From Bordetella genomosp. 9 (GTDB lineage: Bacteria; Pseudomonadota; Gammaproteobacteria; Burkholderiales; Burkholderiaceae_B): DNA of 64,000 nt. Of the stretch, positions 7,293-15,070 are shown in pieces (position 1 is the stretch's first letter; every line of letters starts with the position of its first letter). The stretch covers positions 2,356,001 to 2,420,000 of the forward strand of contig NZ_CP021109.1 in NCBI RefSeq assembly GCF_002119725.1. Reading direction: 5' to 3'. A program made the translations under genes and the position numbers. Below the pieces are notes generated by a model. That model was not told the origin of the DNA. It ran no database searches and saw nothing but the letters and a program-made list of their open reading frames with translations.

Positions 7293-8461
7293 ATCTGAAG
7301 GATCTGCGCGGGCGTACCGCCATCGTCGGCGTCGGCCACGCCGGCCTGGGCCAGGCCCACGGCTACACGGAAATGGAAATCCTGGCGCAGGCCGCGCATC
7401 GCGCCGTCGCCGACGCCGGGCTCACCATGCAGGATATCGACGGCATTTGCACGGCCAGCGTGGCGGCCACGATGTGGGCCATGCCGGTGATCGAGCATCT
7501 GGGCATCCGCCCGACCTTCATCGATTCGACCATGCTCGGCGGCTCCAGCTTCGTCGCGCACCTGCTGCCGGCCATGCATGCGCTGGAAACGGGACAGTGC
7601 AATGCGGTGCTGGTCTGCTACGGGAGCACGCAACGCACGTCGACGCTGTCGCGCGCCGAGATCGGTCGCGTCCGCAAGAACTTCGATCCGCAGCCTTACG
7701 AGACGCCTTACGACCCGCTCAGCCCCCTCAGTTCCTATGCGCTGGCCGCCGCGCGCCATATGCACCAGTACGGCACCACGCGCGAACAACTGGCCGAGGT
7801 GGCGCTGGCGGCCAGCAAGTGGGCCCAGCTGAATCCCGAAGCCCAGCGCCGCGATCCCATCACGCTCGATGAAATCCTTGCCTCGCCCATGGTGTCGGAC
7901 CCGCTGACCGTGCGCGACTGCTGCCTGGTGACGGACGGCGCCGGCGCCTACGTGCTGGTGCGCGGCGACCGCGCCCGCGACATGCCGCGCAAGCCGGTGT
8001 ACGTGCTGGGCAATGCCACGGCGGTGTGGAACCGGCAGATTTCCTCCATGCACGACCTGACCGTCACGGCGGCGCAGGCGTCGGGCCGGCGGGCGTTCGA
8101 CATGGCCGGCCTGCGGCCGGCCGACATCGACGTGCTCGAGCTTTACGACGCCTTCACCATCAACCCCATCCTGTTCCTGGAAGACCTGGGCTTCTGCGCC
8201 AAGGGCGAAGGCGGCGCCTTCGTCTCGGGCGGCCGCATCGCGCCCGGCGGCGAACTTCCCGTGAACACCAATGGCGGGGGCCTGTGCTGCGTGCACCCGG
8301 GCATGTACGGCATCTTCATCACCATCGAAGCCGTGCGCCAGTTGCGCGGCGGCTGCGGCGACCGCCAGGTGCGGGACGCGCAGCTCGCCCTGGTGCACGG
8401 CAACGGCGGCACGCTATCGAGCCAGTCCACCGCCATCCTTGGGACCGCCGATACCTTATGA
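7289..8461 (+). CDS. Thiolase-like (SCP-x/Ltp2 type) protein lacking the nucleophilic Cys
   Basis: A 390-residue thiolase-fold protein. N-terminal GRTAIVGVGHAGLG and C-terminal ELYDAFTINPILFLEDLG, NTNGGGLCCVHPGMYG and VHGNGG motifs place it among SCP-x-type lipid-transfer thiolases. Where working thiolases have Cys-Ser-x-Gly-Ser, this one reads MLGGSSF, so the acyl-accepting Cys is absent. The usual HDxFT is YDAFT, a Tyr as in the Ltp2 retro-aldolases. With the DUF35 partner encoded immediately upstream and overlapping by 4 bp, the likely job is carbon-carbon cleavage of a beta-hydroxyacyl-CoA or another acyl-CoA condensation/cleavage. The substrate is unknown. Confidence 0.85.
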   Translation: MNLKDLRGRTAIVGVGHAGLGQAHGYTEMEILAQAAHRAVADAGLTMQDIDGICTASVAATMWAMPVIEHLGIRPTFIDSTMLGGSSFVAHLLPAMHALETGQCNAVLVCYGSTQRTSTLSRAEIGRVRKNFDPQPYETPYDPLSPLSSYALAAARHMHQYGTTREQLAEVALAASKWAQLNPEAQRRDPITLDEILASPMVSDPLTVRDCCLVTDGAGAYVLVRGDRARDMPRKPVYVLGNATAVWNRQISSMHDLTVTAAQASGRRAFDMAGLRPADIDVLELYDAFTINPILFLEDLGFCAKGEGGAFVSGGRIAPGGELPVNTNGGGLCCVHPGMYGIFITIEAVRQLRGGCGDRQVRDAQLALVHGNGGTLSSQSTAILGTADTL

Positions 8462-8481
8462 ACATGAACTCCGTTTCTACA

Positions 8482-9492
8482 TCATTCGACCATATACATC
8501 CTGAAGCCATGCCGGTAGGCGAAACTCTCCGCGTGCTTGATGATCTGGTCGCGTTGATAGGCCTCATGCACGAACGGGGCGGCCGTGTCAAACACATCGC
8601 TCCTCGATATCACCATGTAATCGATATCGCGTGAGAACACGACATCGGAATGCAGCTGAATCTCGATATAGCTGAGAAGCTTCTCGCTGTCGGGGAATTT
8701 CGGCACATAGGCTTCCGACAGGTACTGTTTCTGGCCAGTGGTATAGGCATACACCTCCTTCAGCGTAAAGGGATGCAGGTAATAGAGCAGCTTCGGCATC
8801 TCGTGATAGCGCGCGATGGTCTCAGATGAACTCCGCACTTGTCCGCCGTACTCGTGCCTGCGCCGGCGCAGATCATTATTCGCGGCGAACGTATCGCAAT
8901 GACAGTAGGTGCCTACCGTTTTCATGTACTCCTTCAGGACGAAAAATGAGGTCCCATAGTAGCCAGTCCCCGCACCGCCGTGACGGTAGTAGGCATAGTC
9001 CAACGCCGCGTAGCGCGGCCGCATCATGGGATACGCCCGCCAATTCGAGCCGTAGTGCGCAATCTGCTGTCTTACCGCGGCAACGTTTCCGCCGGGCGGC
9101 GCCGGCCTGTACCTGGCCTTGCCCTGGTAGTCGAAAAGACGTTTTTCCACTTCGTCGCGCGGCTTTACCGAATGCGTTGCACCTATGCCGCTCGCGACAC
9201 GTTCGAACGTATTGATGTAATTCTCGTAGGGGCAAGGCTTCAGGAAGAAGTTCTTCACGGAGAAGTTGATCGTCGCCCGCCCATTCTGCAGCGTGTAGAT
9301 CATGCCCCTGTACCAATGGAGTTCTTCCCCCTTGGGAGGACGACAAATTTCCACGAAGCGCTTGAATGCTGCCTGGTTGTAGTCCCTATCGTCGGCTTGA
9401 TAGCTGATCATCCCGACGACATGATTACGCGCAAGGCGCGCGTGGGCGTAGGCGTAGGCTTTGGGAATCGGGCCGGTCACAGTTACCTCCAT
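8482..9492 (-). CDS. Orphan protein of unknown function, possible ADP-ribosyltransferase-like (DUF3626-reminiscent) fold
   Basis: I do not recognise this protein with certainty. It is rich in Tyr, His and Arg and its DNA has visibly lower GC (near 50 percent) than everything around it. Motifs of interest in order are HWYRGM, RPRYAALDY followed by GTGYYGTSFFVLK, then YIEIQLHSDVVFSRDIDYMVIS. An Arg-Gly after Tyr, a Tyr-Gly-x-Ser strand and a late Glu-x-Gln/His segment resemble R-S-E type ADP-ribosyltransferase-like families such as DUF3626. This is inference from memory. The start is uncertain: ATG at 9492, GTG at 9480 with GGAGGT just before it, or GTG at 9543. It ends 20 bp from a convergent gene and has no functional partner nearby. 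Confidence 0.6.
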   Translation of the reverse strand: MEVTVTGPIPKAYAYAHARLARNHVVGMISYQADDRDYNQAAFKRFVEICRPPKGEELHWYRGMIYTLQNGRATINFSVKNFFLKPCPYENYINTFERVASGIGATHSVKPRDEVEKRLFDYQGKARYRPAPPGGNVAAVRQQIAHYGSNWRAYPMMRPRYAALDYAYYRHGGAGTGYYGTSFFVLKEYMKTVGTYCHCDTFAANNDLRRRRHEYGGQVRSSSETIARYHEMPKLLYYLHPFTLKEVYAYTTGQKQYLSEAYVPKFPDSEKLLSYIEIQLHSDVVFSRDIDYMVISRSDVFDTAAPFVHEAYQRDQIIKHAESFAYRHGFRMYMVE

Positions 9493-9640
9493 CGCGATAG
9501 ATTGCGTAAACGTTTTCCACTCGTTGATTGCCGCTTCGCGCACGGGTCAGAACGAGCGAAAGACAGGAAAGAACGATGAGAGAAGTTAAGGTATCCAGTC
9601 GCCGCCGCACATACGAAATTTCTAGTGTGTTACGGATAGT

Positions 9641-9724
9641 CGTTACCGCGCCGCCGCTCGAGTCGGCCCGGAACGCGTCATCGTGACTGCCGGAGCCTCG
9701 GGGGCCCTGGCGCTGGCCTGCGCC
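9641..9724 (+). pseudogene. Remnant of a PLP-dependent aminotransferase gene
   Basis: Reading from 9641, the sequence encodes RYRAAAR then GPERVIVTAGASGALALA. This matches the well-known stretch of class I/II aminotransferases that precedes the cofactor-binding region. Recognisable similarity ends at about 9724 and nothing upstream continues it. About 28 codons survive, so this looks like a deletion scar beside the lower-GC orphan gene. No start or stop fits an intact gene. Confidence 0.45.
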
Positions 9725-9783
9725 GTCGCCACGCGGCTGTTGCTTCGCAGGAAAAGAGTGGGCCCTTCCCCAGGAGACAAACG

Positions 9784-10752
9784 ATGAAACGCCACATGCT
9801 GTTCGCTGCCGCCATTATCATCGCCTGCGCGCCATCGGCGCCCGCGCAGGCGGCCTATCCGGATCGTCCTATCCGGCTGCTGGTCGGCTATGCGCCCGGC
9901 GGCCCGGTTGACACCACGGCGCGGGTATTCGCCAAGTATCTGACGGACAAGCTCGGCCAATCCGTCGTCGTCGAGAACCGGTCGGGCGCGAGCGGCATGA
10001 TTGCCCTGGACGCCACCGCCAAGGCGGCGCCGGACGGCTACATCCTGGCCTTTGCGGCCAGTCCACCATTGACCATGTCGCCGCATGTGCAGCAAAGCAA
10101 GCTGTTCGATCCGCGCACGGACTTCACGCCTATCGGCATGATCGTCGACTACACCAACGTCCTGCTGCTTGGACCGCAGGCGCCGGTGAAGACCGTTCAG
10201 GAGCTGATCGCGTATGCCAAGGCGCATCCCGGCAGCGTCACCTTCGGGTCCGCGGGCAATGGCGCGTCCAACCATCTGTCCGCCGAACTGCTCAAGCAGC
10301 AATCGGGCGCGCCCATGATGCATGTTCCCTACCGCGGCAATGCGCCCGCCATGTCGGACGTGATCAGCGGCCGCATCACGTTCATGTATGACATCACCAG
10401 CACAGCCATCCCTTTCATCAAAAGCGGCAACGCCAAGGCCCTGGCCGTCACTTCCAAGGCCCGCAACCCCGAACTGCCTGACGTGCCGACGATGATCGAA
10501 TCCGGCCTGAAGGACTACGAGGTCGTCGGCTGGTACGCGCTGATGGGCCCGCCGAAGCTGCCGGAAGACGTGACGGCAAGGCTGGTCAAGGCGCTGAACG
10601 ACGTGCAGGCCGATCCGGCCTTTCGCAAGACCATGGTAGACGGAGGGTATACGTTGAATAATGGCGACGCGAAGGCGCTGCGGCAACGCATCGGCCATGA
10701 ATACGAGCTTTGGGGCGACGTGGTCAAAAAGGCGCACATCACCACCAATTGA
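9784..10752 (+). CDS. Bug/TctC-family periplasmic solute-binding protein
   Basis: This 322-residue protein has a signal peptide (MKRHMLFAAAIIIACAPSAPAQA) followed by the Bug signature YPDRPIRLLVGYAPGGPVDTTARVFAKYL. It contains VVVENRSGASGMIALDATAKAAPDGY and the second ligand loop VPYRGNAPAMSDVISGRITFMYD. Such proteins bind carboxylates in the periplasm, and some work with the TctAB permease. No TctA/TctB gene is near. ATG 9784 follows CAGGAGACAAACG. It may stand alone, since the next gene is 180 bp away across a repeat element. Confidence 0.92.
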   Translation: MKRHMLFAAAIIIACAPSAPAQAAYPDRPIRLLVGYAPGGPVDTTARVFAKYLTDKLGQSVVVENRSGASGMIALDATAKAAPDGYILAFAASPPLTMSPHVQQSKLFDPRTDFTPIGMIVDYTNVLLLGPQAPVKTVQELIAYAKAHPGSVTFGSAGNGASNHLSAELLKQQSGAPMMHVPYRGNAPAMSDVISGRITFMYDITSTAIPFIKSGNAKALAVTSKARNPELPDVPTMIESGLKDYEVVGWYALMGPPKLPEDVTARLVKALNDVQADPAFRKTMVDGGYTLNNGDAKALRQRIGHEYELWGDVVKKAHITTN

Positions 10753-10754
10753 AG

Positions 10755-10850
10755 CCCACCCCCGAAGCGCTGGCGCGCTTCCCCCTCAAGGGGGCGAGGC
10801 CGGCGGACCGGCGAAGCCGGATCCGCGGCGTCCTGGCTTGGGGGCGCCTG
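10755..10850. repeat. REP-like intergenic repeat with two hairpins
   Basis: Two strong stems lie in tandem. CCCCC-TCAA-GGGGG sits at about 10780-10793. GCGGA-C-CGGC is paired with GCCG-G-A-TCCGC around a GAA loop at about 10803-10826. The surrounding text, beginning CACCCCCGAAGCGCTGG and ending near GTCCTGGCTTGGGGGCG, matches a high-copy intergenic element I remember from Bordetella and Achromobacter. A short partial copy, GCCGGCGGACCGGCGGA, follows at about 10900-10916. It probably acts as a transcript end or mRNA stabiliser after the Bug gene. Confidence 0.7.
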
Positions 10851-10932
10851 TGCGGTTGTGGGGATGGTGCTTCGGCCAAGAAAACCCATCTGATCTGACG
10901 CCGGCGGACCGGCGGAGGGTATAGGAGCTTCT

Positions 10933-11913
10933 ATGAACGCCCTGCAACGTCTGCGCGCTCGGACGCGTCTTCCGGTCATCGCGGCGCCCATGTTCCTGGT
11001 ATCGGGGCCGAATCTCGTTGTCGCACAGTGCGTCTCGGGCGTGATCGGCGCCTTTCCGTCGCTCAACGCCCGCCCGCAGGAGCAGTTGCCCGACTGGCTG
11101 TCGCGCATCGAACGCGGTCTGGCCAAGGCCCGGGAAGCGGATCCCGGACGGCTCATCGCGCCGTATGCGGTGAACCTGATCGTCCACGAGTCCAACCCGC
11201 GCTGGCGCGGGGACTTGGCCATATGCGTCGAACACCGCGTGCCGCTGGTCATCACTTCGCTGCATCCGCCCGACGCGGTGGTGAAGGCCGTGCACGATTA
11301 CGGCGGACTCGTGATGCACGACGTCACCACCGTGCGCCACGCGCGGCGCGCACTGCAGGCCGGCGTCGACGGGCTGATCCTGGTGGCGGCGGGCGCCGGC
11401 GGCCACGCCGGACGTATCAACCCCTTCGCGCTGGTGAACGAGGTCCGCGCCTTCTACGACGGTCCCTTGGCGTTGGCGGGCTGCATCGGCCGCGGCAAGG
11501 ACATTCTGGCCGCGCAACTCATGGGCTGCGACTTCGCCTACATGGGCACCCACTTCATCGCCACCGAGGAGTCCCTGGCGTCCGCCGGCTATCGGGACAT
11601 GGTGGTGGCCGCAACGGCGGACGACATCGTCTATACGCCCTACTTCTCGGGCGTGCCGGGCAACTATCTGCGGCCCAGCATCCAGGCGGCCGGCCTGGAT
11701 CCGAGCGCGCTGGACGTCCGCCCGGCGGCCGCCGTCAACCTGGACAAGAGCACCCGGCCCAAGGCCTGGAAGGACGTCTGGAGCGCCGGACAGGGCGTGG
11801 GCGCGGTGCAGGAAGCCCTGCCGGTTTCCGTGCTGATAGACCAGCTGGCCATGGAATACGACGCGGCGCTGCGCGCCGCGCGCGAGCTGCCCTTCAGCTC
11901 CCCTCTTCGATGA
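10933..11913 (+). CDS. Nitronate monooxygenase / 2-nitropropane dioxygenase-like flavoprotein
   Basis: A 326-residue FMN-dependent TIM-barrel protein. VIAAPMFLVSGPNLV opens the barrel, and VAAGAGGHAGR (residues about 151-161, including the conserved His) is the family signature. ALAGCIGRGKDILAAQLMGCDFAYMGTHFIATEES is the phosphate-binding region. These enzymes oxidise nitronates or act as enoyl/oxo reductases in some pathways. A TAGGAG ribosome site precedes ATG 10933. Its last 20 bp overlap the end of the convergent Bug gene. Confidence 0.88.
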   Translation: MNALQRLRARTRLPVIAAPMFLVSGPNLVVAQCVSGVIGAFPSLNARPQEQLPDWLSRIERGLAKAREADPGRLIAPYAVNLIVHESNPRWRGDLAICVEHRVPLVITSLHPPDAVVKAVHDYGGLVMHDVTTVRHARRALQAGVDGLILVAAGAGGHAGRINPFALVNEVRAFYDGPLALAGCIGRGKDILAAQLMGCDFAYMGTHFIATEESLASAGYRDMVVAATADDIVYTPYFSGVPGNYLRPSIQAAGLDPSALDVRPAAAVNLDKSTRPKAWKDVWSAGQGVGAVQEALPVSVLIDQLAMEYDAALRAARELPFSSPLR

Positions 11914-12886
11914 CGATGTTGGCCTTGGTGATCACGTCGTGCCACTTGGCCAGCTCGGACGCCAGGAAACCGCGGAATTCCTCGGGCGTACCGGGCATCG
12001 GCTCGGCGCCGGCGGCCAGCATGCCCTTGGCCGTTTCGGCATCGCTCAGCGCCTTGACCAGGTCGGCATTCACGCGCTTGATCACATCGGCCGGCGTGCC
12101 GCGCGGGGCCAGCAGGCCGCTCCAGGAATACGCCTCGTAGCCCGGCACGCCGGCTTCGGCGATGGTGGGCACCTCGGGAAACAGGGCCGACCGCTTCAGG
12201 TTGCCGACGCCCAGCGCCCGTATGCCGCCGTTCTTCAGGTGCGGTACGGCGGAAGGTCCGTCGGCGAACATCACTTGCACCTGCCCGGCCAGCACGTCCT
12301 GCATTGCCGGCGCGCTGCCCCGATACGGAATGTGCTTGATCTTCGTGCCCGTCATGCTGTTGAACAGCTCGCCTGCCAGATGCGTGCCGCCGCCCGTGCC
12401 GGACGACGCAAACGACAATTCGCCGGGATGGGCCTTGTCGTAGGCGATCAGCTCCGCCACGGATTTCACCGGCAATTTGGGGTTGACCACCAGCACGATG
12501 GGAAATACCGCCGCCATGCCCACGGGCTCGAAGTCCTTCTGGATGTCGTAGCGCAGGTTGCGGCGCAGGCTGGGCAGCACGGCGTGGTGGATCGACGCGA
12601 AGAAGTAGTGATAGCCGTCGGGCTCCTGCTTGGCCGCGTTCTGTGCGCCCACGATGCCGCCCGCGCCCGCGCGGTTGTCCACGATGGTCGGCTGCGACCA
12701 CATCTGGCCGAGCGGGCGTGTGACAAAGCGCGTCGTGGTGTCGACCGGCCCGCCCGGCGGAAACGGCACGATGAAGTTCACGGGGCGATCGGGCCAGGCG
12801 GCCGCGCGGGAAAGAGATGGAAGCGAGGGCATCGCCAGGGATGCGCCCAGGCCCGCAAGGATGCGGCGGCGGTGCGGGTTGTGCAT
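11894..12886 (-). CDS. Bug/TctC-family periplasmic solute-binding protein
   Basis: A 330-residue Bug protein with signal peptide MHNPHRRRILAGLGASLAMPSLPSLSRAAA, where the RRR-x-L pattern hints at Tat export. The mature start WPDRPVNFIVPFPPGGPVDTTTRFV is canonical. HIPYRGSAPAMQDVLAGQVQVMF is the second ligand-binding loop. ATG 12886 is chosen because the signal peptide begins there and GGAG lies upstream. A longer frame continues 134 codons further but lacks family similarity. It converges on the nitronate monooxygenase gene with a 20-bp overlap. Confidence 0.9.
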   Translation of the reverse strand: MHNPHRRRILAGLGASLAMPSLPSLSRAAAWPDRPVNFIVPFPPGGPVDTTTRFVTRPLGQMWSQPTIVDNRAGAGGIVGAQNAAKQEPDGYHYFFASIHHAVLPSLRRNLRYDIQKDFEPVGMAAVFPIVLVVNPKLPVKSVAELIAYDKAHPGELSFASSGTGGGTHLAGELFNSMTGTKIKHIPYRGSAPAMQDVLAGQVQVMFADGPSAVPHLKNGGIRALGVGNLKRSALFPEVPTIAEAGVPGYEAYSWSGLLAPRGTPADVIKRVNADLVKALSDAETAKGMLAAGAEPMPGTPEEFRGFLASELAKWHDVITKANIVIEEGS

Positions 12887-13074
12887 GGTGGTCGTCTCCG
12901 AATATTTTTGTTGTGGCGCACAAGGACATGCGATGCCCCGGCGCACCCGCGCATTATTCGCCGAGCCGCGATGGAATCCGCTTCTTTTTTGCCTAACCCC
13001 GGCTTCAGTTGGGCCGCATGCGCCGCACCGCGCCCGGCCGATGGGTGCCCGCGCCGGCGACCCGCGTCCCGGCC

Positions 13075-13977
13075 CTAGTTGTCCGCGGCGGCGGCCCGCG
13101 CCAGGTGTTCGATGAATTTTTCCGCGAAGCGCGGCAAGTCCCGCCCACGCTGCCGGCACAGCAGGCGCTCGCGCTGTGCCCACGGTTCCTCGATCTTGAG
13201 CACGTGCAGCGCGTTCGGCTCGCTGTGGTGGCGCATGCATCCACGCGGCACGACGGCCACGCCCACGCCGGCCGCCACCATCCGGCACACCGCTTCGAAG
13301 CTGTTCACATGCACGCGCTGCATGATGGTCTTGCCCAGCCCCGACGCAATGTCCTCCAGGAAAATCTGGATGGCGCTATCCGGGTGGATGCCCACGAACT
13401 GGTAGGTGTCGAGCAGGTCGGCGAAGCGCACGGATGTCTTTTCGGCCAGCGGGTTCTTCACCGAAGTCACGACCACGAGTTCATCGCGGAACAAGGGCAT
13501 GACATCCAGTCCTTCCACGTCCACCGTGCCGGCGACCAGCCCGAGATCGCCGGCGCCGGCGCGGATGGCCAGCGCGATGTCGCCGGAGATCTTCTCCTGC
13601 AGCTCGATGTGCACGTCGGGATACTCCGCCAGGAAAGACGACAGCGCGTCGGCCAGGAAGGAATTCGTCGACGTGGTGTTCGCCAGCAGGCGAAGGCGTC
13701 CCTTGATCCCGCTGGAATACGGCTGCAGGTCCGCGTTCAGGCATTCCAGTTGGCCCAGCACCACGCGCGCATGTTTGAGCAGCACCTCCCCCGCCGGCGT
13801 CAATGCCACACCGGTGGCCTGGCGCACCAGCAGGCGGGTCTTGAAGGCCTCCTCCATATGCTTGATGCGCGCGCTGGCGGCAGGCAAGGACAGGAAAGTT
13901 CGCTCCGCCGCGCGGGTAAGACTGAGCGTGTCGCCCACGTTCACAAACAGGCGTAGGTCTGTCAGGTCATGTCTCAT
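13075..13977 (-). CDS. LysR-family transcriptional regulator
   Basis: A 300-residue LTTR. The N-terminal winged helix-turn-helix covers LRLFVNVGDTLSLTRAAERTFLSLPAASARIKHMEEAFKTRLLVR. An effector-binding domain follows, with the ANTTSTNSFLADALSSFLAEYPDVHIEL strand pattern. ATG 13977 is preferred over a GTG/ATG 21 bp further upstream, because family proteins begin a few residues before LRLF. It is divergent from the SDR-led operon at 14149 and presumably controls it in response to a pathway intermediate. Confidence 0.9.
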   Translation of the reverse strand: MRHDLTDLRLFVNVGDTLSLTRAAERTFLSLPAASARIKHMEEAFKTRLLVRQATGVALTPAGEVLLKHARVVLGQLECLNADLQPYSSGIKGRLRLLANTTSTNSFLADALSSFLAEYPDVHIELQEKISGDIALAIRAGAGDLGLVAGTVDVEGLDVMPLFRDELVVVTSVKNPLAEKTSVRFADLLDTYQFVGIHPDSAIQIFLEDIASGLGKTIMQRVHVNSFEAVCRMVAAGVGVAVVPRGCMRHHSEPNALHVLKIEEPWAQRERLLCRQRGRDLPRFAEKFIEHLARAAAADN

Positions 13978-14148
13978 TGCCGCACCGTTCCACCACACAA
14001 AAGGGGGGTGTCTCGAATATTGAATTCTGTTGTCTCGGCCGACAATCTACCATGCGGGCAGCGATTCCTGGATCGGGCAAAGCCCGTAAGCGCCGAGCCC
14101 GGCGCTGCACCGGCGGCCGGATAACACCTCAAGGCAGTGGAGAGACGA
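13978..14148. promoter_or_regulatory. Divergent LysR/SDR control region with an inverted repeat
   Basis: TTGTC at 14030-14034 and GACAA at 14041-14045 form a 5-6-5 dyad, consistent with a LysR site. TGTCTCG occurs as a direct repeat at 14009-14015 and 14031-14037, 22 bp apart (about two helical turns). The AT-rich GAATATTGAATTCT lies between them. These are candidate recognition and activation sites for the adjacent LysR protein. Confidence 0.5.
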
Positions 14149-15060
14149 ATGAACGGAATGGTTTCCGGCAAAGTGGTCGTGGTAACCGGCGCCGGTGGCG
14201 GCGTGGGCCGCGGCGTTGCCCTGGCCATGGCCAAGGCAGGCGCCAAGGTGGTGGTCAATGACCTGGATCTGAAGCAGGACGGAACGGGCGGCCCCGCCGC
14301 CGCCGTCGTCAAAGAGATCATCGACGCGGGCGGCCAGGCGGTGGCCTGCACCGACAGCGTCGCCAGCTACGAAGGCGCGCACAACAATATCAAGACCGCG
14401 GTCGACGTCTTCGGCCGCATCGACGCCGTCGTCAACAACGCCGGCAATCTGCGCGACCGCGTTTTTCACAAGATGAACGAGGAGGAGTGGCGCCAGGTGC
14501 AGGACGTGCATCTGAACGGCTCCTTCTTCATGAGCCGCGCCGCCGCGCCCTGGTTCCGCGAGCAGGAGTCGGGCGCCTTCGTCCACATGACCTCCACCTC
14601 CGGGCTGATCGGCAACTTCGGCCAGGCGAACTACGCCGCCGCCAAGATGGGGATCGTCGGCCTTTCCAAGTCCATCGCGCTGGACATGGCGCGCTACAAG
14701 GTGCGCTCCAATTGCATCGCGCCCTTCGCCTGGACCGCGATGACCAGCTCCATCCCCGCCGACACGCCCGAGGAAAAAGCGCGCGTGGAAAAGCTCAAGA
14801 AGATGGAGGCCGGCAAGATCGCCCCGCTGGTGGTCTATCTGATCAGCGACGCGGCGGCCCAGGCCGGCATTACGGCGCAGATTTTCTCGGTGCGCGCCAA
14901 CGAGATCATGCTTTTCTCGCAGCCGCGCCCCCTGCGCACGGTGCATCATGCCGAAGGCTGGACTCCGGAATCGATCGGCGAGATCGCCATCCCCGCGATG
15001 CGCAAGCACTTCTACGCGCTGGAACGCTCCCCCGACGTCATCGACTGGGATCCGATCTGA
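14149..15060 (+). CDS. Short-chain dehydrogenase/reductase, 3-hydroxyacyl-CoA dehydrogenase (MFE-2/HSD17B4-like)
   Basis: A 303-residue SDR. The NAD-binding motif is TGAGGGVG at about residues 13-20 and the conserved NNAG follows. Catalytic Ser lies in TSTSG near residue 148 and Tyr/Lys in YAAAK near residue 162. The length and the insertion NDLDLKQDGTGGPAAAVV are typical of the dehydrogenase domain of peroxisomal-type multifunctional enzymes. It would oxidise a 3-hydroxyacyl-CoA. ATG 14149 has GGAGAG upstream. The next gene is a MaoC hydratase, so the pair splits into two proteins what MFE-2 does in one. Confidence 0.88.
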   Translation: MNGMVSGKVVVVTGAGGGVGRGVALAMAKAGAKVVVNDLDLKQDGTGGPAAAVVKEIIDAGGQAVACTDSVASYEGAHNNIKTAVDVFGRIDAVVNNAGNLRDRVFHKMNEEEWRQVQDVHLNGSFFMSRAAAPWFREQESGAFVHMTSTSGLIGNFGQANYAAAKMGIVGLSKSIALDMARYKVRSNCIAPFAWTAMTSSIPADTPEEKARVEKLKKMEAGKIAPLVVYLISDAAAQAGITAQIFSVRANEIMLFSQPRPLRTVHHAEGWTPESIGEIAIPAMRKHFYALERSPDVIDWDPI

Positions 15061-15070
15061 GGCCGCCATC

